A DNA stretch of 64,000 bases. Origin: Deefgea rivuli DSM 18356. Lineage in GTDB: Bacteria; Pseudomonadota; Gammaproteobacteria; Burkholderiales; Chitinibacteraceae. The stretch lies in NCBI RefSeq assembly GCF_000620145.1, contig NZ_KK211081.1, positions 186,001 through 250,000 of the forward strand, read 5' to 3'. The notes beneath the pieces were generated by a model. The model was not told the origin of the DNA, did not search any database, and saw only the letters and a program-made list of their open reading frames with translations. The translations under genes and the position numbers were made by a program. Each line of letters starts with the position of its first letter. Position 1 is the first letter of the stretch. Of this stretch, positions 36,568-46,807 are shown piece after piece.

Positions 36568-37185
36568 TCAGTCTTGTTTCTTCGGTTTACGGCAATGGCG
36601 GAAATACCAAATCCCGACGCAGACAATCACGATGGCGCTGAATAGCAAAATCAGCGATTGACCGCGACCCAACCACTTGAGCATCCATTCGTGGTTCGAC
36701 GCGCCGTAATAACCCAAATAAACCCACACTGGCACACTAATCAACGCCGCTGTGCCATCCAGCAATAAGAAGCGCATATACGTTACGCGGCGGGACATGC
36801 CGGCGCTCAAATAAATCGGGGCGCGCAAACCGGGTAAAAATCGCGCGACAAAAAGCACTCGATTGCCATAACGCTCGAATTTATCCTGCACGGCAGCATA
36901 GCGTTCCGGGGTCATCATTCGGGCAAAGTAGCGATGTTCTAATAAGCGCTGGCCGTAATAGCGCCCCGCCAGAAACATACAGCTATCGCCAACCAGCACC
37001 CCAAGCATGCCGACAGCGACCATATTATGGACATTTGCATAGCCCAAACCGGAAATCACGCCACCGGCGACCAAAGAAACATCCTCAGGAATCGGGACGC
37101 CAAAACCACAGATCAATAGCACCAAGAAAACGGCAACATAACCATAATCGGTAAAAATCGGAATCAGAAACTGCAGAATATCCAT
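36568..37185 (-). CDS. DedA-family membrane protein
   Basis: 205-residue inner-membrane protein from the ATG at 37185; the open frame extends upstream but that part overlaps the divergent promoter region and does not look like the family. It has five to six membrane segments and the DedA features FGVPIPEDVSLVAGG, GDSCMFLAGRYYG and the conserved FVARFLPGLRAPIYLSAGM. DedA proteins include undecaprenyl-phosphate and phosphatidylethanolamine flippases and affect envelope charge balance. The substrate here is not known. It is divergent from lplT. Confidence 0.85.
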   Translation of the reverse strand: MDILQFLIPIFTDYGYVAVFLVLLICGFGVPIPEDVSLVAGGVISGLGYANVHNMVAVGMLGVLVGDSCMFLAGRYYGQRLLEHRYFARMMTPERYAAVQDKFERYGNRVLFVARFLPGLRAPIYLSAGMSRRVTYMRFLLLDGTAALISVPVWVYLGYYGASNHEWMLKWLGRGQSLILLFSAIVIVCVGIWYFRHCRKPKKQD

Positions 37186-37337
37186 TGCAGCACTCGGGCT
37201 TTTAAATTTTGACGCGAGAATAATACCACGCAAAACATTTTGCTTAAGCGCAGCAATCACGCTCAAGCCTGTAGTTTTGTCATATTTTGGTGATATATAT
37301 TCAAAATAACGGTAATACAGACTCGAAGGCAGGCGCA

Positions 37338-38642
37338 ATGGATCGTGGTTTCTTTAAAATCTTGGGGGCGCAGTTTTTTTCAGCGCTAGCCGACAACGCC
37401 TTATTCTTCGCCGCTTTAGCCCTACTCAAAGAGCATCAAGCCCCCGAATGGCATTTGTCGATGCTGCTGTGGTGCTTTACCGTCTCGTATGTCGTGATTG
37501 CGCCTTATGCTGGCTCGTTTGCCGACTCCATGCACAAAGGCCGCGCGATGATGCTGTGTAATGGCATCAAACTCATCGGCTGTCTGGGCATGTTATTTGG
37601 ACTACCGCCCATTTTGGCATACGCGATTGTGGGTTTTGGCGCTGCCGCTTATTCCCCTGCCAAATACGGCATTATTACCGAGTATCTACCCCACAGTAAG
37701 CTGGTTGAAGCCAATGGCTGGCTCGAAGGCGCGACTGTTTTTGCCATTATATTTGGCACAATTATTGGCGGGTATTTGTCTGGAAGCACCATTAATCAAT
37801 GGCTACAATCAAATACGTGGCTCAATCAATTAAGCCCAGCCCAGTTTGCGATTGCTGCGATTACACTGCTGTATCTGGTAGCTGCGTGGATCAATCACCA
37901 AATTCCACAATTAAATATCCGTCTGAAACCTTTACATCTAAGCCCCGCACATCAAGCCAAAGAATTTGCTTGGTGCCTCAAACGCTTGTGGCGTGATCCG
38001 CAAGGACAGACTTCGCTGGCCATCACGACTTTATTTTGGGGCGCTGGCGCAACGATGCGCTTGGTCGTGCTGAACTGGGCCATTTTATGGCTGGCGATTG
38101 ATTTAGAAACCGCCACCCGCCTCATTGCGATTGTCGCCTTAGGGATTGCGATTGGCGCAATCATGGCCGGGCGCTGGATTCCACTCAAGCGTGCCTTCAT
38201 CGTGATGCCCGCCGGAATCGGCATGGGCGTTTTAGTCATTTGTATGCTGTGGGTCAACCAAATCTCGCTCGCTGCGTTACTCATGCTAATGATTGGTGTG
38301 TTATCTGGATTTTTTGTGGTGCCACTGAATGCCATTTTGCAGCATCGCGGCCATCAGTTGATGGGCGCAGGCCATTCGATTGCAGTGCAGAACTTCAATG
38401 AAAATCTGGGTATTCTCGTCATGGTCGGGATTCATGCTTTAATGGTGAGATACCTTAGTACACCGTTACCAGCCAACAGTAGCGCCTTATTACAAGCACA
38501 ATATGCTGCGTATGGCATACCGCCGATGCACGCGATTATTATCGGATTTGGCCTCTTGGTCCTTCTGAGCATGGCTAGCATTATGTTGCGCTACCATTGC
38601 AATTTAAAATTTAAAGTGCCGCCTGACGACACTCTCAATTAG
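37338..38642 (+). CDS. lplT: Lysophospholipid transporter LplT
   Basis: 434-residue MFS-fold inner-membrane protein with about 12 membrane segments that brings lysophospholipid into the cell for re-acylation. The start at 37338 follows an AGGCAGG-like site and matches the usual family start MxxGFFxILGAQFFSALADNAL. Internal signatures are SYVVIAPYAGSFADS, FGAAAYSPAKYGIITEYLP and FVVPLNAILQHRG. The acyltransferase aas, often beside it, is not here. The RND adaptor gene follows after 20 bases, so the two may be co-transcribed. Confidence 0.9.
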   Translation: MDRGFFKILGAQFFSALADNALFFAALALLKEHQAPEWHLSMLLWCFTVSYVVIAPYAGSFADSMHKGRAMMLCNGIKLIGCLGMLFGLPPILAYAIVGFGAAAYSPAKYGIITEYLPHSKLVEANGWLEGATVFAIIFGTIIGGYLSGSTINQWLQSNTWLNQLSPAQFAIAAITLLYLVAAWINHQIPQLNIRLKPLHLSPAHQAKEFAWCLKRLWRDPQGQTSLAITTLFWGAGATMRLVVLNWAILWLAIDLETATRLIAIVALGIAIGAIMAGRWIPLKRAFIVMPAGIGMGVLVICMLWVNQISLAALLMLMIGVLSGFFVVPLNAILQHRGHQLMGAGHSIAVQNFNENLGILVMVGIHALMVRYLSTPLPANSSALLQAQYAAYGIPPMHAIIIGFGLLVLLSMASIMLRYHCNLKFKVPPDDTLN

Positions 38643-38662
38643 CACCTCTACTGAGTGAATGA

Positions 38663-39805
38663 ATGAATAAATTAGCCCTTGCCAGCCTCACGGTCGCCTG
38701 TCTAGTCGCTTTCTCAGGCTGTGAAAAAACCGCAGAGAGCAAAAAGCCCAGCGCAGAAAAACGCCCAATCAATGTGATTAGCACCCAAGTCAAAGCTGGT
38801 GCTTTGCCACATGAAATCAGTGCTGTCGGGCATGCTGAAGCCATCCAGACTGTTGAAGTGCGTCCACAAGTCAATGCACAGATTTCGCAAATTCATTTCA
38901 AGGAAGGCGATCAAGTCAAGGCAGGACAATTACTGTTTACGCTAGATGCTGATAAAGCCAAAACCCAAGCCAGCCGTAGCAAAGCACTCACCGAAAAAAG
39001 CAAAGCAGAATTAGCCGAGGCCGTTCGCAATCTGAAACGCAGCGAAGAACTCGCACAAGCTGGTTTTCTTTCCCCTTCCGCTGTCGACACGGCTCGCGCC
39101 AAAATGGGTAGCTTGCAGGCACAAGTGGCCGCAGCCCAAGCCGATGAAAGTGCCAATGCAGTGGAGTTGGCCTACACCCGCATCACCGCTCCAATTAGCG
39201 GTCGCACTGGCACAGTCAGCTTAAAACAAGGCAGTTTAGCCCAAGCCAATGCCACCACTCCGCTGGTAACCATCACCCAAACCGATCCAATTCACATTAC
39301 GTTCAATGTGAATCAAGCCGATTTACCCGCCCTGCTCGCGGCAAAAAACCAAAACAAGGTTCCAGTCAAAACACAATTGCCGAATGGCGAAACTCGCACT
39401 GGGGAATTGGTTTTTCTGGACAATGCCGTCGATAAAGCCAGCGGTACTCTGCTTGCTAAAGCCCAATTTTCGAATCAAGATCAACAACTTTGGCCAGGTC
39501 TGAGCAGCACCGTGCACATTCAATTAGCCGAACAAAAAGGCTTAGTCGTGCCGCTGCAAGCGATTCAAACGGGGCCTGAACAGCGCTTTGTGTATGTCAT
39601 CGATGAAAATAAACAAGCCAAAGTCCACCCCGTTACCGTGATTCGTAGCCAAAATGATTTGGCATTGATTGAAGGCGTTGCAATCGGCAGCAAAATCGTT
39701 AAAGAAGGCGGGCAAAATCTGCGTCCCGGCGATAAAGTGAGCGAAGCAAGCCGTAGCAATATGAAAGCCAGCGAGAACGCTAGCGCCGCGCAAGGATCAA
39801 AATAA
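38663..39805 (+). CDS. RND efflux periplasmic adaptor (membrane fusion protein)
   Basis: 380-residue lipoprotein adaptor of the MdtA/AcrA class. The lipobox is AFSGC with the Cys near residue 20. The domain order is a barrel-sandwich half (VEVRPQVNAQISQIHFKEGD), an alpha-hairpin (about residues 90-165), the second half (YTRITAPISGRTGTVSLKQG) and the beta-barrel and membrane-proximal parts. It bridges the pump and an outer-membrane channel. Its stop and the start of the pump gene overlap in TAATG. Confidence 0.93.
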   Translation: MNKLALASLTVACLVAFSGCEKTAESKKPSAEKRPINVISTQVKAGALPHEISAVGHAEAIQTVEVRPQVNAQISQIHFKEGDQVKAGQLLFTLDADKAKTQASRSKALTEKSKAELAEAVRNLKRSEELAQAGFLSPSAVDTARAKMGSLQAQVAAAQADESANAVELAYTRITAPISGRTGTVSLKQGSLAQANATTPLVTITQTDPIHITFNVNQADLPALLAAKNQNKVPVKTQLPNGETRTGELVFLDNAVDKASGTLLAKAQFSNQDQQLWPGLSSTVHIQLAEQKGLVVPLQAIQTGPEQRFVYVIDENKQAKVHPVTVIRSQNDLALIEGVAIGSKIVKEGGQNLRPGDKVSEASRSNMKASENASAAQGSK

Positions 39806-42800
39806 TGGGCCACGGAATTTCTTGGTGGGCGATTCATCGCCCCGTGGCAACCCTATTGCTATGGATCGCCGTCATGGTCGCCGGTACCGTGGCTTGGTTT
39901 AATTTACCCATTGCCGCACTGCCCACTTACGATACCCCCACGATTAGCGTTTCAGCTAATTTGAGCGGCGCGTCGCCAGAAACGATGGCCAATGCCGTCG
40001 CGACGCCACTCGAAAAGCAATTTTCGACGATCCCAGGCTTGGCGACGATGACGTCGACCAGCAAATTGGGCAGCACCAATATCACACTGGAATTTTCGCC
40101 CAGCCGCGATATTGAATCGGCCGCAGTGGATGTGCAAGCGGCGCTATACCGAGCCAATCGTAGCCTGCCATCAGACATGAAAAGCCCGCCCAGCTATCGC
40201 AAAGTGAACCCATCGGACGCACCAATTTTGATGCTCAGCATCAATTCGCCCTCGCTGTCACTGTCCGAGCTGAATGATTATTCCGACAATCTCATCGGCC
40301 CTGCGCTTTCGACAATTGATGGTGTGGCACAAGTAACCATTTACGGACAAAAACGATTTGCTGTCCGTGTTGCAGTCGATCCTAATTTACTCGCTGCACG
40401 AGATTTATCACTGCCTGAATTGGCCGCCGCGCTCAAAACAGCGAATGCCAATTCGCCGGTTGGCCAGCTCGAAGGCGAACGCCAAACATTAATGCTACAA
40501 GCCAATGAGCAGCTTAGAAACGCCGCTGAATTTAGCCAACTAATTGTCGCCACTCGCAATGGCCTGCCCGTGCGCCTGTCTGATGTGGCGACCGTAGAAG
40601 ACAGCGTTGAGAACATCAAATCAGGCAGTTGGATTGATGGCCAGCGCTCGATTATTTTGGCGATTTTGCGCCAGCCGGGTGCGAATACCGTTGCCACTGT
40701 GGATGCAGTGAATGCAATGCTGCCACGCTTGATTGCACAAATGCCCGACTCGGTTGAAGTTAAAAAACTGAACGACCGGTCAACGTCAATCCGCGAATCA
40801 ATTCACGACGTCACGCTCACACTGATCTTGACGATGGGTTTGGTCGTTCTATCAGTGCTGCTGTTCTTACGCCGCGCCGCCGCGACGCTCATCCCCTCGG
40901 TATCGCTCCCTATCTCAATGCTGGCAACGTTTGCATTGATGTACTGGCTGGGGTATAGCCTCGACAATATCTCATTGATGGGCCTAACCGTGGCGCTAGG
41001 TTTGGTCGTTGACGATGCGATTGTGGTGCTAGAAAACATCGTTCGGCATATCGAAGAAGGCATGTCGCCGATGGAAGCCGCTATTAAAGGCTCGGGCGAA
41101 GTGGCGTTTACTGTCGTTTCAATTTCAATTTCGCTGATCGCCGTGTTTATCCCGATTTTCTTTATGCCTGGCACCATCGGCTTGTTATTCCACGAATTTG
41201 CCGTCGTCGTGTCTTTGGCCGTTTTAGTATCGATGGCCGTGTCACTGACCTTAATTCCGCTGTTTGCATCGCGCTTTTTAAAGGCCGAATCGGAAAATGA
41301 ACACGAACATCAGCCAGCATGGAGTCGCTGGTTTGAACGTAGCTTTAACCGCCTGCTCAGCGCCTATCAACGCAGTTTGGCCGTGGCACTGAGGCATCAA
41401 CGCTGGATGCTAGGGCTCACTTTAGCGACTTTTATCGCAACGGCCCTGCTGTATATCAACGCGCCAAAAGGCTTTTTCCCGCAAGAGGATATTGGCCAAA
41501 TTCAGGCCACAGTGGAGGCGGCACCCGATATTAGTTATCCCGCGCTTTTACTCTTGCAGCAAAAAGTCGCTCAAGCCGTTCAAGACGACCCCAATGTGGC
41601 GACCGTGGCATCGAGCTTAGGCAGTAGCGGCAGTGCCGGACGACTATTTATTACGCTCAAACCCCGCAGAGATCGCGCCAATATGGCGAAAACGCTAGAT
41701 AGCCTGCGTAAAGCCACCGGCAAAATTACTGGCGTGAGTGTGTTTTATCGCCCAACACAAAATCTGCAAATTGGCGGGCGTAGCGGTAAAAGTAGCTACC
41801 AATACACGCTGCAAGCGGTCAATTCCAACGATTTGGAAGCGTGGGCCGACAAGCTCAAAGCCGCGCTGGCCGCGCAGCCGATTTTCCGCGATGTGACGTC
41901 CGATTCTGAGCAGAAAACGCTGCAAGCCAAAATCAATATCAATCGCGACCGCGCCAGCGAATTAGGTATTGATATGCAAAATCTGCGCGATACGCTGTAT
42001 GCCGCGTATGGCGAGCGCGAAGTGGCGACGATTTACGCGCCGCAAGACAGCTATTCGGTGCTGATGCAGCTCAATGACAGTGCGCGCAGCGATGAAAATG
42101 CGCTGACTTTACTCAAGGTGCGTAGCAAGTCCGGCATCCTCGTGCCGCTGATCAGTTTTGCCAGCATCGAGCGCACCGCTGTCACGACGGCGATCAACCA
42201 CCAAGGCCAATTGCCAGCGATTACGATCTCGTTCAACTTGGCCGAGGGTGCATCACTATCGGATGCGGCGCGTGAAATCAAAGCGGCAGAAAATTCGATC
42301 AATTTGCCAGGCTCGATTTTTGGCGCGTTTGCTGGCGATGCGGCGCTGTATCAACAAACGCAAACCAGCCAACTGTGGCTGATTTTGATCGCTGTTGCAG
42401 TAATTTATGTGGTGCTGGGCGTGTTATATGAAAGCTGGATTCATCCGATCACGATTCTGGCGGGGATTCCATCTGCGGCAATTGGCGCGCTCATCGCGCT
42501 GCAAATTACGGGGCTGGAGCTAACGTTTATTGCGATGATCGGGATTTTGCTGCTGGTCGGTATCGTAAAGAAAAACGCGATTATGATGATCGACTTCGCA
42601 CTGGAGGCGCAGCGCAATCAGCAATTATCGCCACTCGATGCGATTCGAGAATCCAGTGCCAAGCGTTTTCGGCCGATTATGATGACCACACTCGCAGCCT
42701 TAATGGGCGCACTACCGTTAGCGCTGGGTTTGGGCGCGGGTGCTGAATTGCGCCAACCACTCGGCGTGAGTATCGTTGGCGGTTTACTCTTTTCACAGCT

Positions 42801-42885
42801 AATCACTTTATACATCACGCCTGTGCTGTACCTCACGCTAGAAAAACTCAGTAGCAAGGGTATATTAACGCAAGATAACAAGTAA
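39805..42885 (+). CDS. RND multidrug efflux pump (MdtC/AcrB-like)
   Basis: 1026-residue proton-driven inner-membrane pump. It has an RND N-terminus (ISWWAIHRPVATLLLWIAVM), two large periplasmic loops and 12 membrane segments. The proton-relay pair Asp-Asp is visible in VALGLVVDDAIVVLENI. The family motifs FRPIMMTTLAALMGALPLALG and GAELRQPLG are at the C-terminus. The overall wording is nearer to MdtB/MdtC than to AcrB, but only one pump gene is present, not the MdtBC pair. No outer-membrane channel gene follows, so it probably uses a shared TolC-like channel. Substrates cannot be predicted. Confidence 0.93.
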   Translation: MGHGISWWAIHRPVATLLLWIAVMVAGTVAWFNLPIAALPTYDTPTISVSANLSGASPETMANAVATPLEKQFSTIPGLATMTSTSKLGSTNITLEFSPSRDIESAAVDVQAALYRANRSLPSDMKSPPSYRKVNPSDAPILMLSINSPSLSLSELNDYSDNLIGPALSTIDGVAQVTIYGQKRFAVRVAVDPNLLAARDLSLPELAAALKTANANSPVGQLEGERQTLMLQANEQLRNAAEFSQLIVATRNGLPVRLSDVATVEDSVENIKSGSWIDGQRSIILAILRQPGANTVATVDAVNAMLPRLIAQMPDSVEVKKLNDRSTSIRESIHDVTLTLILTMGLVVLSVLLFLRRAAATLIPSVSLPISMLATFALMYWLGYSLDNISLMGLTVALGLVVDDAIVVLENIVRHIEEGMSPMEAAIKGSGEVAFTVVSISISLIAVFIPIFFMPGTIGLLFHEFAVVVSLAVLVSMAVSLTLIPLFASRFLKAESENEHEHQPAWSRWFERSFNRLLSAYQRSLAVALRHQRWMLGLTLATFIATALLYINAPKGFFPQEDIGQIQATVEAAPDISYPALLLLQQKVAQAVQDDPNVATVASSLGSSGSAGRLFITLKPRRDRANMAKTLDSLRKATGKITGVSVFYRPTQNLQIGGRSGKSSYQYTLQAVNSNDLEAWADKLKAALAAQPIFRDVTSDSEQKTLQAKININRDRASELGIDMQNLRDTLYAAYGEREVATIYAPQDSYSVLMQLNDSARSDENALTLLKVRSKSGILVPLISFASIERTAVTTAINHQGQLPAITISFNLAEGASLSDAAREIKAAENSINLPGSIFGAFAGDAALYQQTQTSQLWLILIAVAVIYVVLGVLYESWIHPITILAGIPSAAIGALIALQITGLELTFIAMIGILLLVGIVKKNAIMMIDFALEAQRNQQLSPLDAIRESSAKRFRPIMMTTLAALMGALPLALGLGAGAELRQPLGVSIVGGLLFSQLITLYITPVLYLTLEKLSSKGILTQDNK

Positions 42886-42920
42886 AAAGCCTAGGTGGCA
42901 ATACCCATTAGCTATCGGCG

Positions 42921-42948
42921 TTTGGCTTGCAGCAGCCAAGCCAACGTC
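42921..42948. other. Hairpin between the convergent RND pump and diguanylate cyclase genes
   Basis: TTGGCTTG and CAAGCCAA arms pair around a short loop in the 70-base gap where the two genes meet. No T-run is present on the plus side. Confidence 0.45.
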
Positions 42949-42954
42949 AACTGC

Positions 42955-43848
42955 CTAGCAAACCACCCGATTACGCCCCTGGTCTTTCGCCAAATAGAGC
43001 GCTTTATCCGCAGCAATCAGTAAATTCATCTGAGCGCTGCGATGATCTGGGCTGGAAGTGGCGACCCCAATACTCACCGTTACGTACGGCACCACCATGC
43101 TGTGCAGATGCGGAATTTGTAGCGCTTCAAGACTCGCGCGAATCCGCTCGGCGATTTGCAAGGCCAGCTCCTGATCGGCATTCTCAAGCACGCAGCAAAA
43201 CTCCTCACCGCCATAACGCGCAGCCATATCGGTAACCGAGCGCAAAGACGATTGAATCACCCCCGCCACACGCTGCAAACACACATCGCCAGCAATATGC
43301 CCGTATAAATCATTGTAAGGCTTGAATGAATCGACATCGATCAGCAACACCGACAGAGGCTGATCTAAGCGCTGCGCTTTGTCTTGCACGCTCTCGAGAT
43401 GCTCGAATAAGCGCCGCCGATTAGCCAAACCCGTTAACGCATCGGTTTGCGATAAAACGCGCAACAAATCTTTGGTGCGCTTAAGCTCCAAGTGATTGTG
43501 TACGCGGGCGCGTACAATCGACGCATTAAATGGCTTGATAATATAATCCACCGCACCGGCTTCTAGGCCGCGTGTTTCCTCAACGGGTGTCGATAAGGAC
43601 GTAATAAAAATAATCGGAATATCCCGCGTTTCGGCTTTGGCTTTTAAAATCTCACACAGCTGAAAACCATCCATATCGGGCATCATAATATCGAGCAAAA
43701 TCAGCTCAGGAATATGCAGCGCGATTTGCGCCAAGGCTTGCTCGGCACTGAGCGCAAAATGCACATCATGCTCATCACCCAGCACTTCGCCCAGCGTTTC
43801 GATATTATTCATTTGGTCGTCGACGACCAAAACATAGCGATCAGCCAT
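42955..43848 (-). CDS. Response regulator diguanylate cyclase (REC-GGDEF)
   Basis: 297-residue cytoplasmic protein. The receiver domain covers about residues 5-120 with the acceptor Asp53 in LILLDIMMP. The GGDEF domain covers about 130-297 with DALTGLANRR, DVDSFKPYND and an intact active site GGEEF at 213-217. It makes c-di-GMP from GTP, presumably when the receiver is phosphorylated. The inhibitory I-site, which would read RxxD at 204-207, reads SVTD and is not canonical. AAGGAG lies seven bases before the ATG at 43848. The gene overlaps the TPR kinase gene by eight bases and is the last in its operon. Confidence 0.93.
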   Translation of the reverse strand: MADRYVLVVDDQMNNIETLGEVLGDEHDVHFALSAEQALAQIALHIPELILLDIMMPDMDGFQLCEILKAKAETRDIPIIFITSLSTPVEETRGLEAGAVDYIIKPFNASIVRARVHNHLELKRTKDLLRVLSQTDALTGLANRRRLFEHLESVQDKAQRLDQPLSVLLIDVDSFKPYNDLYGHIAGDVCLQRVAGVIQSSLRSVTDMAARYGGEEFCCVLENADQELALQIAERIRASLEALQIPHLHSMVVPYVTVSIGVATSSPDHRSAQMNLLIAADKALYLAKDQGRNRVVC

Positions 43849-46807
43849 GCTCAGCTCCTTCGGCAACAACCGGAATACGTTGGTTTAGCGCCCTCAAGGC
43901 CGTGGGATAATCCAGCGCATCCAAAGCCGCCACCACATCATTGAGCTGATTTTTATGCGTCTCTGGTAAATCCTGCAGTAGCAGTGTTAACAATTTTTTT
44001 GCACGTAAACTATTACTTTGCAATGCGGCTTGCAAATTCAAAATCGCAGGCCAGCTAGCCAAAGGTAATAGACCTTCGGCGTGTGCCAAAACGGGCACAG
44101 GGCTTTCCATCTTCACCAAGGGCAGAATAAATTTCTGGGCGCGATGCCAAGCGCCTTCTAATTCAGAAAAATCAGGTAATACTTCGGTCGCTTCTTTTTG
44201 CGCAGCGAACAGTGCTTGCTCTAAATCGCTGGCCGCCGTGTAAAAATCCATCAAGCCTAAAGTCCCAGAAACCCCGCGCATCGCATGCACTTGTGCGATG
44301 TATTCATTCAGTTTCTCCCGCCGTTTGCTTTGCGCCAATTCGTTAAAAAAGTTTTGATTTTCAGTAAAAAAATGATTGAGCCAACGCTGATAACGCTGCA
44401 AATTGCCATTCAGGCGATCCAATGCCTCGTCCACTGCAACGCCCCAATCGGCTAACTTCGCAATCCAGGTTTTTTCAGCACTGGATGGCAAGTTAGGTTT
44501 AGTTTGTCGCCCCTGCAATGCGCTCAATACCGGCATCACAGGCAAATCAATCGATCGCGCCAATTGATAACGAATCGCATGAGCCAAAGCCGTATGCAAA
44601 CCGCGTACGGAAACGGGTTTGGTTAAATAATCATTCATTCCTGCAGCAATCCCTTCCTGCCTTTCTTTTTCTGTCGCGTTCGCGGTTAAAGCAATGATAT
44701 AAACCTCAGCGTCTTGAACTCGGAACTGCTCAGTTCCACCCGCGCGAATCAATCTCGTGGCAGCCATGCCATCCATAATCGGCATACGCCAATCCATGAG
44801 TACCACATCAAACGGCTCTCGCGCTAATGCCGCGATGGCTTCCAAGCCATTTTCAACGATATGTAGCGATAAATGCATCTCTTCAAGCAGTGCGCCCACA
44901 ATTAACTGATTGGTTTGAATGTCTTCCGCATAGAGCACGCGGATTTGATGCGTTAAATTTTGCATCGGGAGCTCATTTTTACTGATGTCAACGGGTACTT
45001 CAGCGACAGGCAATGGAATTTCTACACGGAAATGGCTCCCCTCACCGGGCGCGCTGGTTACCCCCAAAGAGCCCTGCATCAATTCAATCAAACCACGACA
45101 AATTGATAAACCCAAACCCGTACCGCCGTATTTTCGCGTTGTCGAGGTATCGGCTTGCTCAAATTTTTGAAATAGCCGCCCCAGAGTTAGATCATCCATA
45201 CCAATACCGGTATCGCTAATTAAAATTTTGACTTGCTCATTATCCCGATAAGCCGTAATCGTCACACAGCCTTGCTCGGTAAACTTGATCGCATTACCAA
45301 TTAAATTAAATAGAATTTGTCGAATTCGGGTTGGATCACCCAAACAGCCCGTTGGGGAAAAATGATTTAATTTCAGCACAAAAGAAATGCCTTTTTCCTC
45401 GGCGCGTACAGCAAAAAAATCAACGACTTGATGCAGTAGTTTGAGTAAATCAAATGGAATAGACTCAATCGATAATTTACCAGCCTCAATTTTCGACGCA
45501 TCTAAAATATCATTAATAATATCGAGTAGTAATTCGGCATTTTCCAAACCCATGCGTACTTGCGAGCGAGTGGCTGGACGCAATTCTTTTTGTCCACTGG
45601 CAAGGCGCAACATGCCAATCACCCCCGATAAAGGGGTGCGAATTTCGTGGCTAATTAAAGCCAGAAAATCACTTTTAGCTTGGTTAATCGCAATGAGCGT
45701 ATTTTTTTCGGCTAAATGTTCAGCTTGCTGGCGAATACTATCATCGAGAATATTCTGCTTTTGCTGTTCGGCTTTAAGTAATTTAAGCCGCATTTCCATC
45801 CGTGAAATTTTACGCATCGTGCTGCTTTCAATTTGCGTGAAAGTGCGCTCTTTGGCGAGTTGAATCGATAGCTCGGTATGCCGCTCATACAAAGACAGCG
45901 CCAATTCAAACTGCCCTAATTGCTCATAGACTGCCGATTGAATTTTGCAGGCTTTCATTTCCTGATGCTGCGAACCACCTTGACGCGCCAAATCTAATGC
46001 ATGCTGCGACTCAATCAATGCCGATTGCATCTTGCCTTGCAATAAGGCGACTTCTGCCAAACCCAACTGCGCCATCGCAATCGACCAAGAATGATGATTT
46101 CGTTGCGATAGCGTTAAGGTTTGCACAAAACATTGTTTCGCTTCTGGATACTGGCCCAGCCCAATATAAGCAAAGCCAGAATGCATAATGGCCTCGCTCA
46201 TCACACCAGCATCATTAGTGCGCGAATATAAAGCGCGGCAAGCAGCGAGATGCTCTAAAGCCAATTCATTTTTGCCCAAAAGCTGGTAATCACTGCCCAG
46301 CCATAAATTCAACATCATTAATAACTGCGGATCATCTAATTCCTGCACGTATTCATAAGCAATCTGATGATGACGCAATGATTCATCGACCATGCCAAAA
46401 TACAAATACACTCCACCGATCCCGACATAGGCTTTGATGTAATGCACAATCGAGTGCTGATCCAGCGCTAACTCTAAACAATGCCCCCAAGTGCTTAAAG
46501 CCGCATTCAAATCGCCCAAGGTATAGCAGGCCTTACCTAAGCACTCATGAATATCCAGCAATAAGTTAACCAGATTTAATTGACTAGCCGCCGTTTGAGC
46601 CAGCTCTAAAGTGTGCCGTGCGGCAATAAAATCGCCGGTTTTCTCAAATGCTTCCCCCAGCAAAAACAAAGCCTGCGCCAAAATTACTTCATTATTTTCA
46701 TCTCGAGCTTGCGCCACCAAACGCTCAGCCAATTGCAAAGCCTGATGAAAATTATGCCGACGATAATGGGCCTGCTGAGCCAGCAAGCTCTCTAAACTTT
46801 CAGACAC
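43841..46807 (-). CDS. TPR hybrid sensor kinase with receiver and HPt domains
   Basis: 988-residue cytoplasmic protein. Residues 1-310 are at least seven TPR-like helical repeats, a coiled coil follows (315-375), then HisKA with His387 in ISHEIRTPLSG. The ATPase domain has NAIKF (about 505), DTGIGM (532) and GTGLGL (562). The receiver covers about 622-740 with Asp672 in LMDWRMP. The HPt domain near the C-terminus has His841 in QVHAMRGVSG. The domains form a complete internal phosphorelay (His-Asp-His), whose likely receiver is the adjoining REC-GGDEF protein. It overlaps the genes on both sides by eight bases. The signal is not known; the TPR array suggests a protein or peptide partner. Confidence 0.93.
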   Translation of the reverse strand: MSESLESLLAQQAHYRRHNFHQALQLAERLVAQARDENNEVILAQALFLLGEAFEKTGDFIAARHTLELAQTAASQLNLVNLLLDIHECLGKACYTLGDLNAALSTWGHCLELALDQHSIVHYIKAYVGIGGVYLYFGMVDESLRHHQIAYEYVQELDDPQLLMMLNLWLGSDYQLLGKNELALEHLAACRALYSRTNDAGVMSEAIMHSGFAYIGLGQYPEAKQCFVQTLTLSQRNHHSWSIAMAQLGLAEVALLQGKMQSALIESQHALDLARQGGSQHQEMKACKIQSAVYEQLGQFELALSLYERHTELSIQLAKERTFTQIESSTMRKISRMEMRLKLLKAEQQKQNILDDSIRQQAEHLAEKNTLIAINQAKSDFLALISHEIRTPLSGVIGMLRLASGQKELRPATRSQVRMGLENAELLLDIINDILDASKIEAGKLSIESIPFDLLKLLHQVVDFFAVRAEEKGISFVLKLNHFSPTGCLGDPTRIRQILFNLIGNAIKFTEQGCVTITAYRDNEQVKILISDTGIGMDDLTLGRLFQKFEQADTSTTRKYGGTGLGLSICRGLIELMQGSLGVTSAPGEGSHFRVEIPLPVAEVPVDISKNELPMQNLTHQIRVLYAEDIQTNQLIVGALLEEMHLSLHIVENGLEAIAALAREPFDVVLMDWRMPIMDGMAATRLIRAGGTEQFRVQDAEVYIIALTANATEKERQEGIAAGMNDYLTKPVSVRGLHTALAHAIRYQLARSIDLPVMPVLSALQGRQTKPNLPSSAEKTWIAKLADWGVAVDEALDRLNGNLQRYQRWLNHFFTENQNFFNELAQSKRREKLNEYIAQVHAMRGVSGTLGLMDFYTAASDLEQALFAAQKEATEVLPDFSELEGAWHRAQKFILPLVKMESPVPVLAHAEGLLPLASWPAILNLQAALQSNSLRAKKLLTLLLQDLPETHKNQLNDVVAALDALDYPTALRALNQRIPVVAEGAEHG

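Noticed and set aside
37277-37301. TTGTCA and TATATT as a promoter for lplT
   Set aside because: The spacing is only 13 bases.
37186-37338. 51-codon N-terminal extension of the DedA gene
   Set aside because: It would run to the divergent lplT start, and DedA proteins begin near MDILQF.
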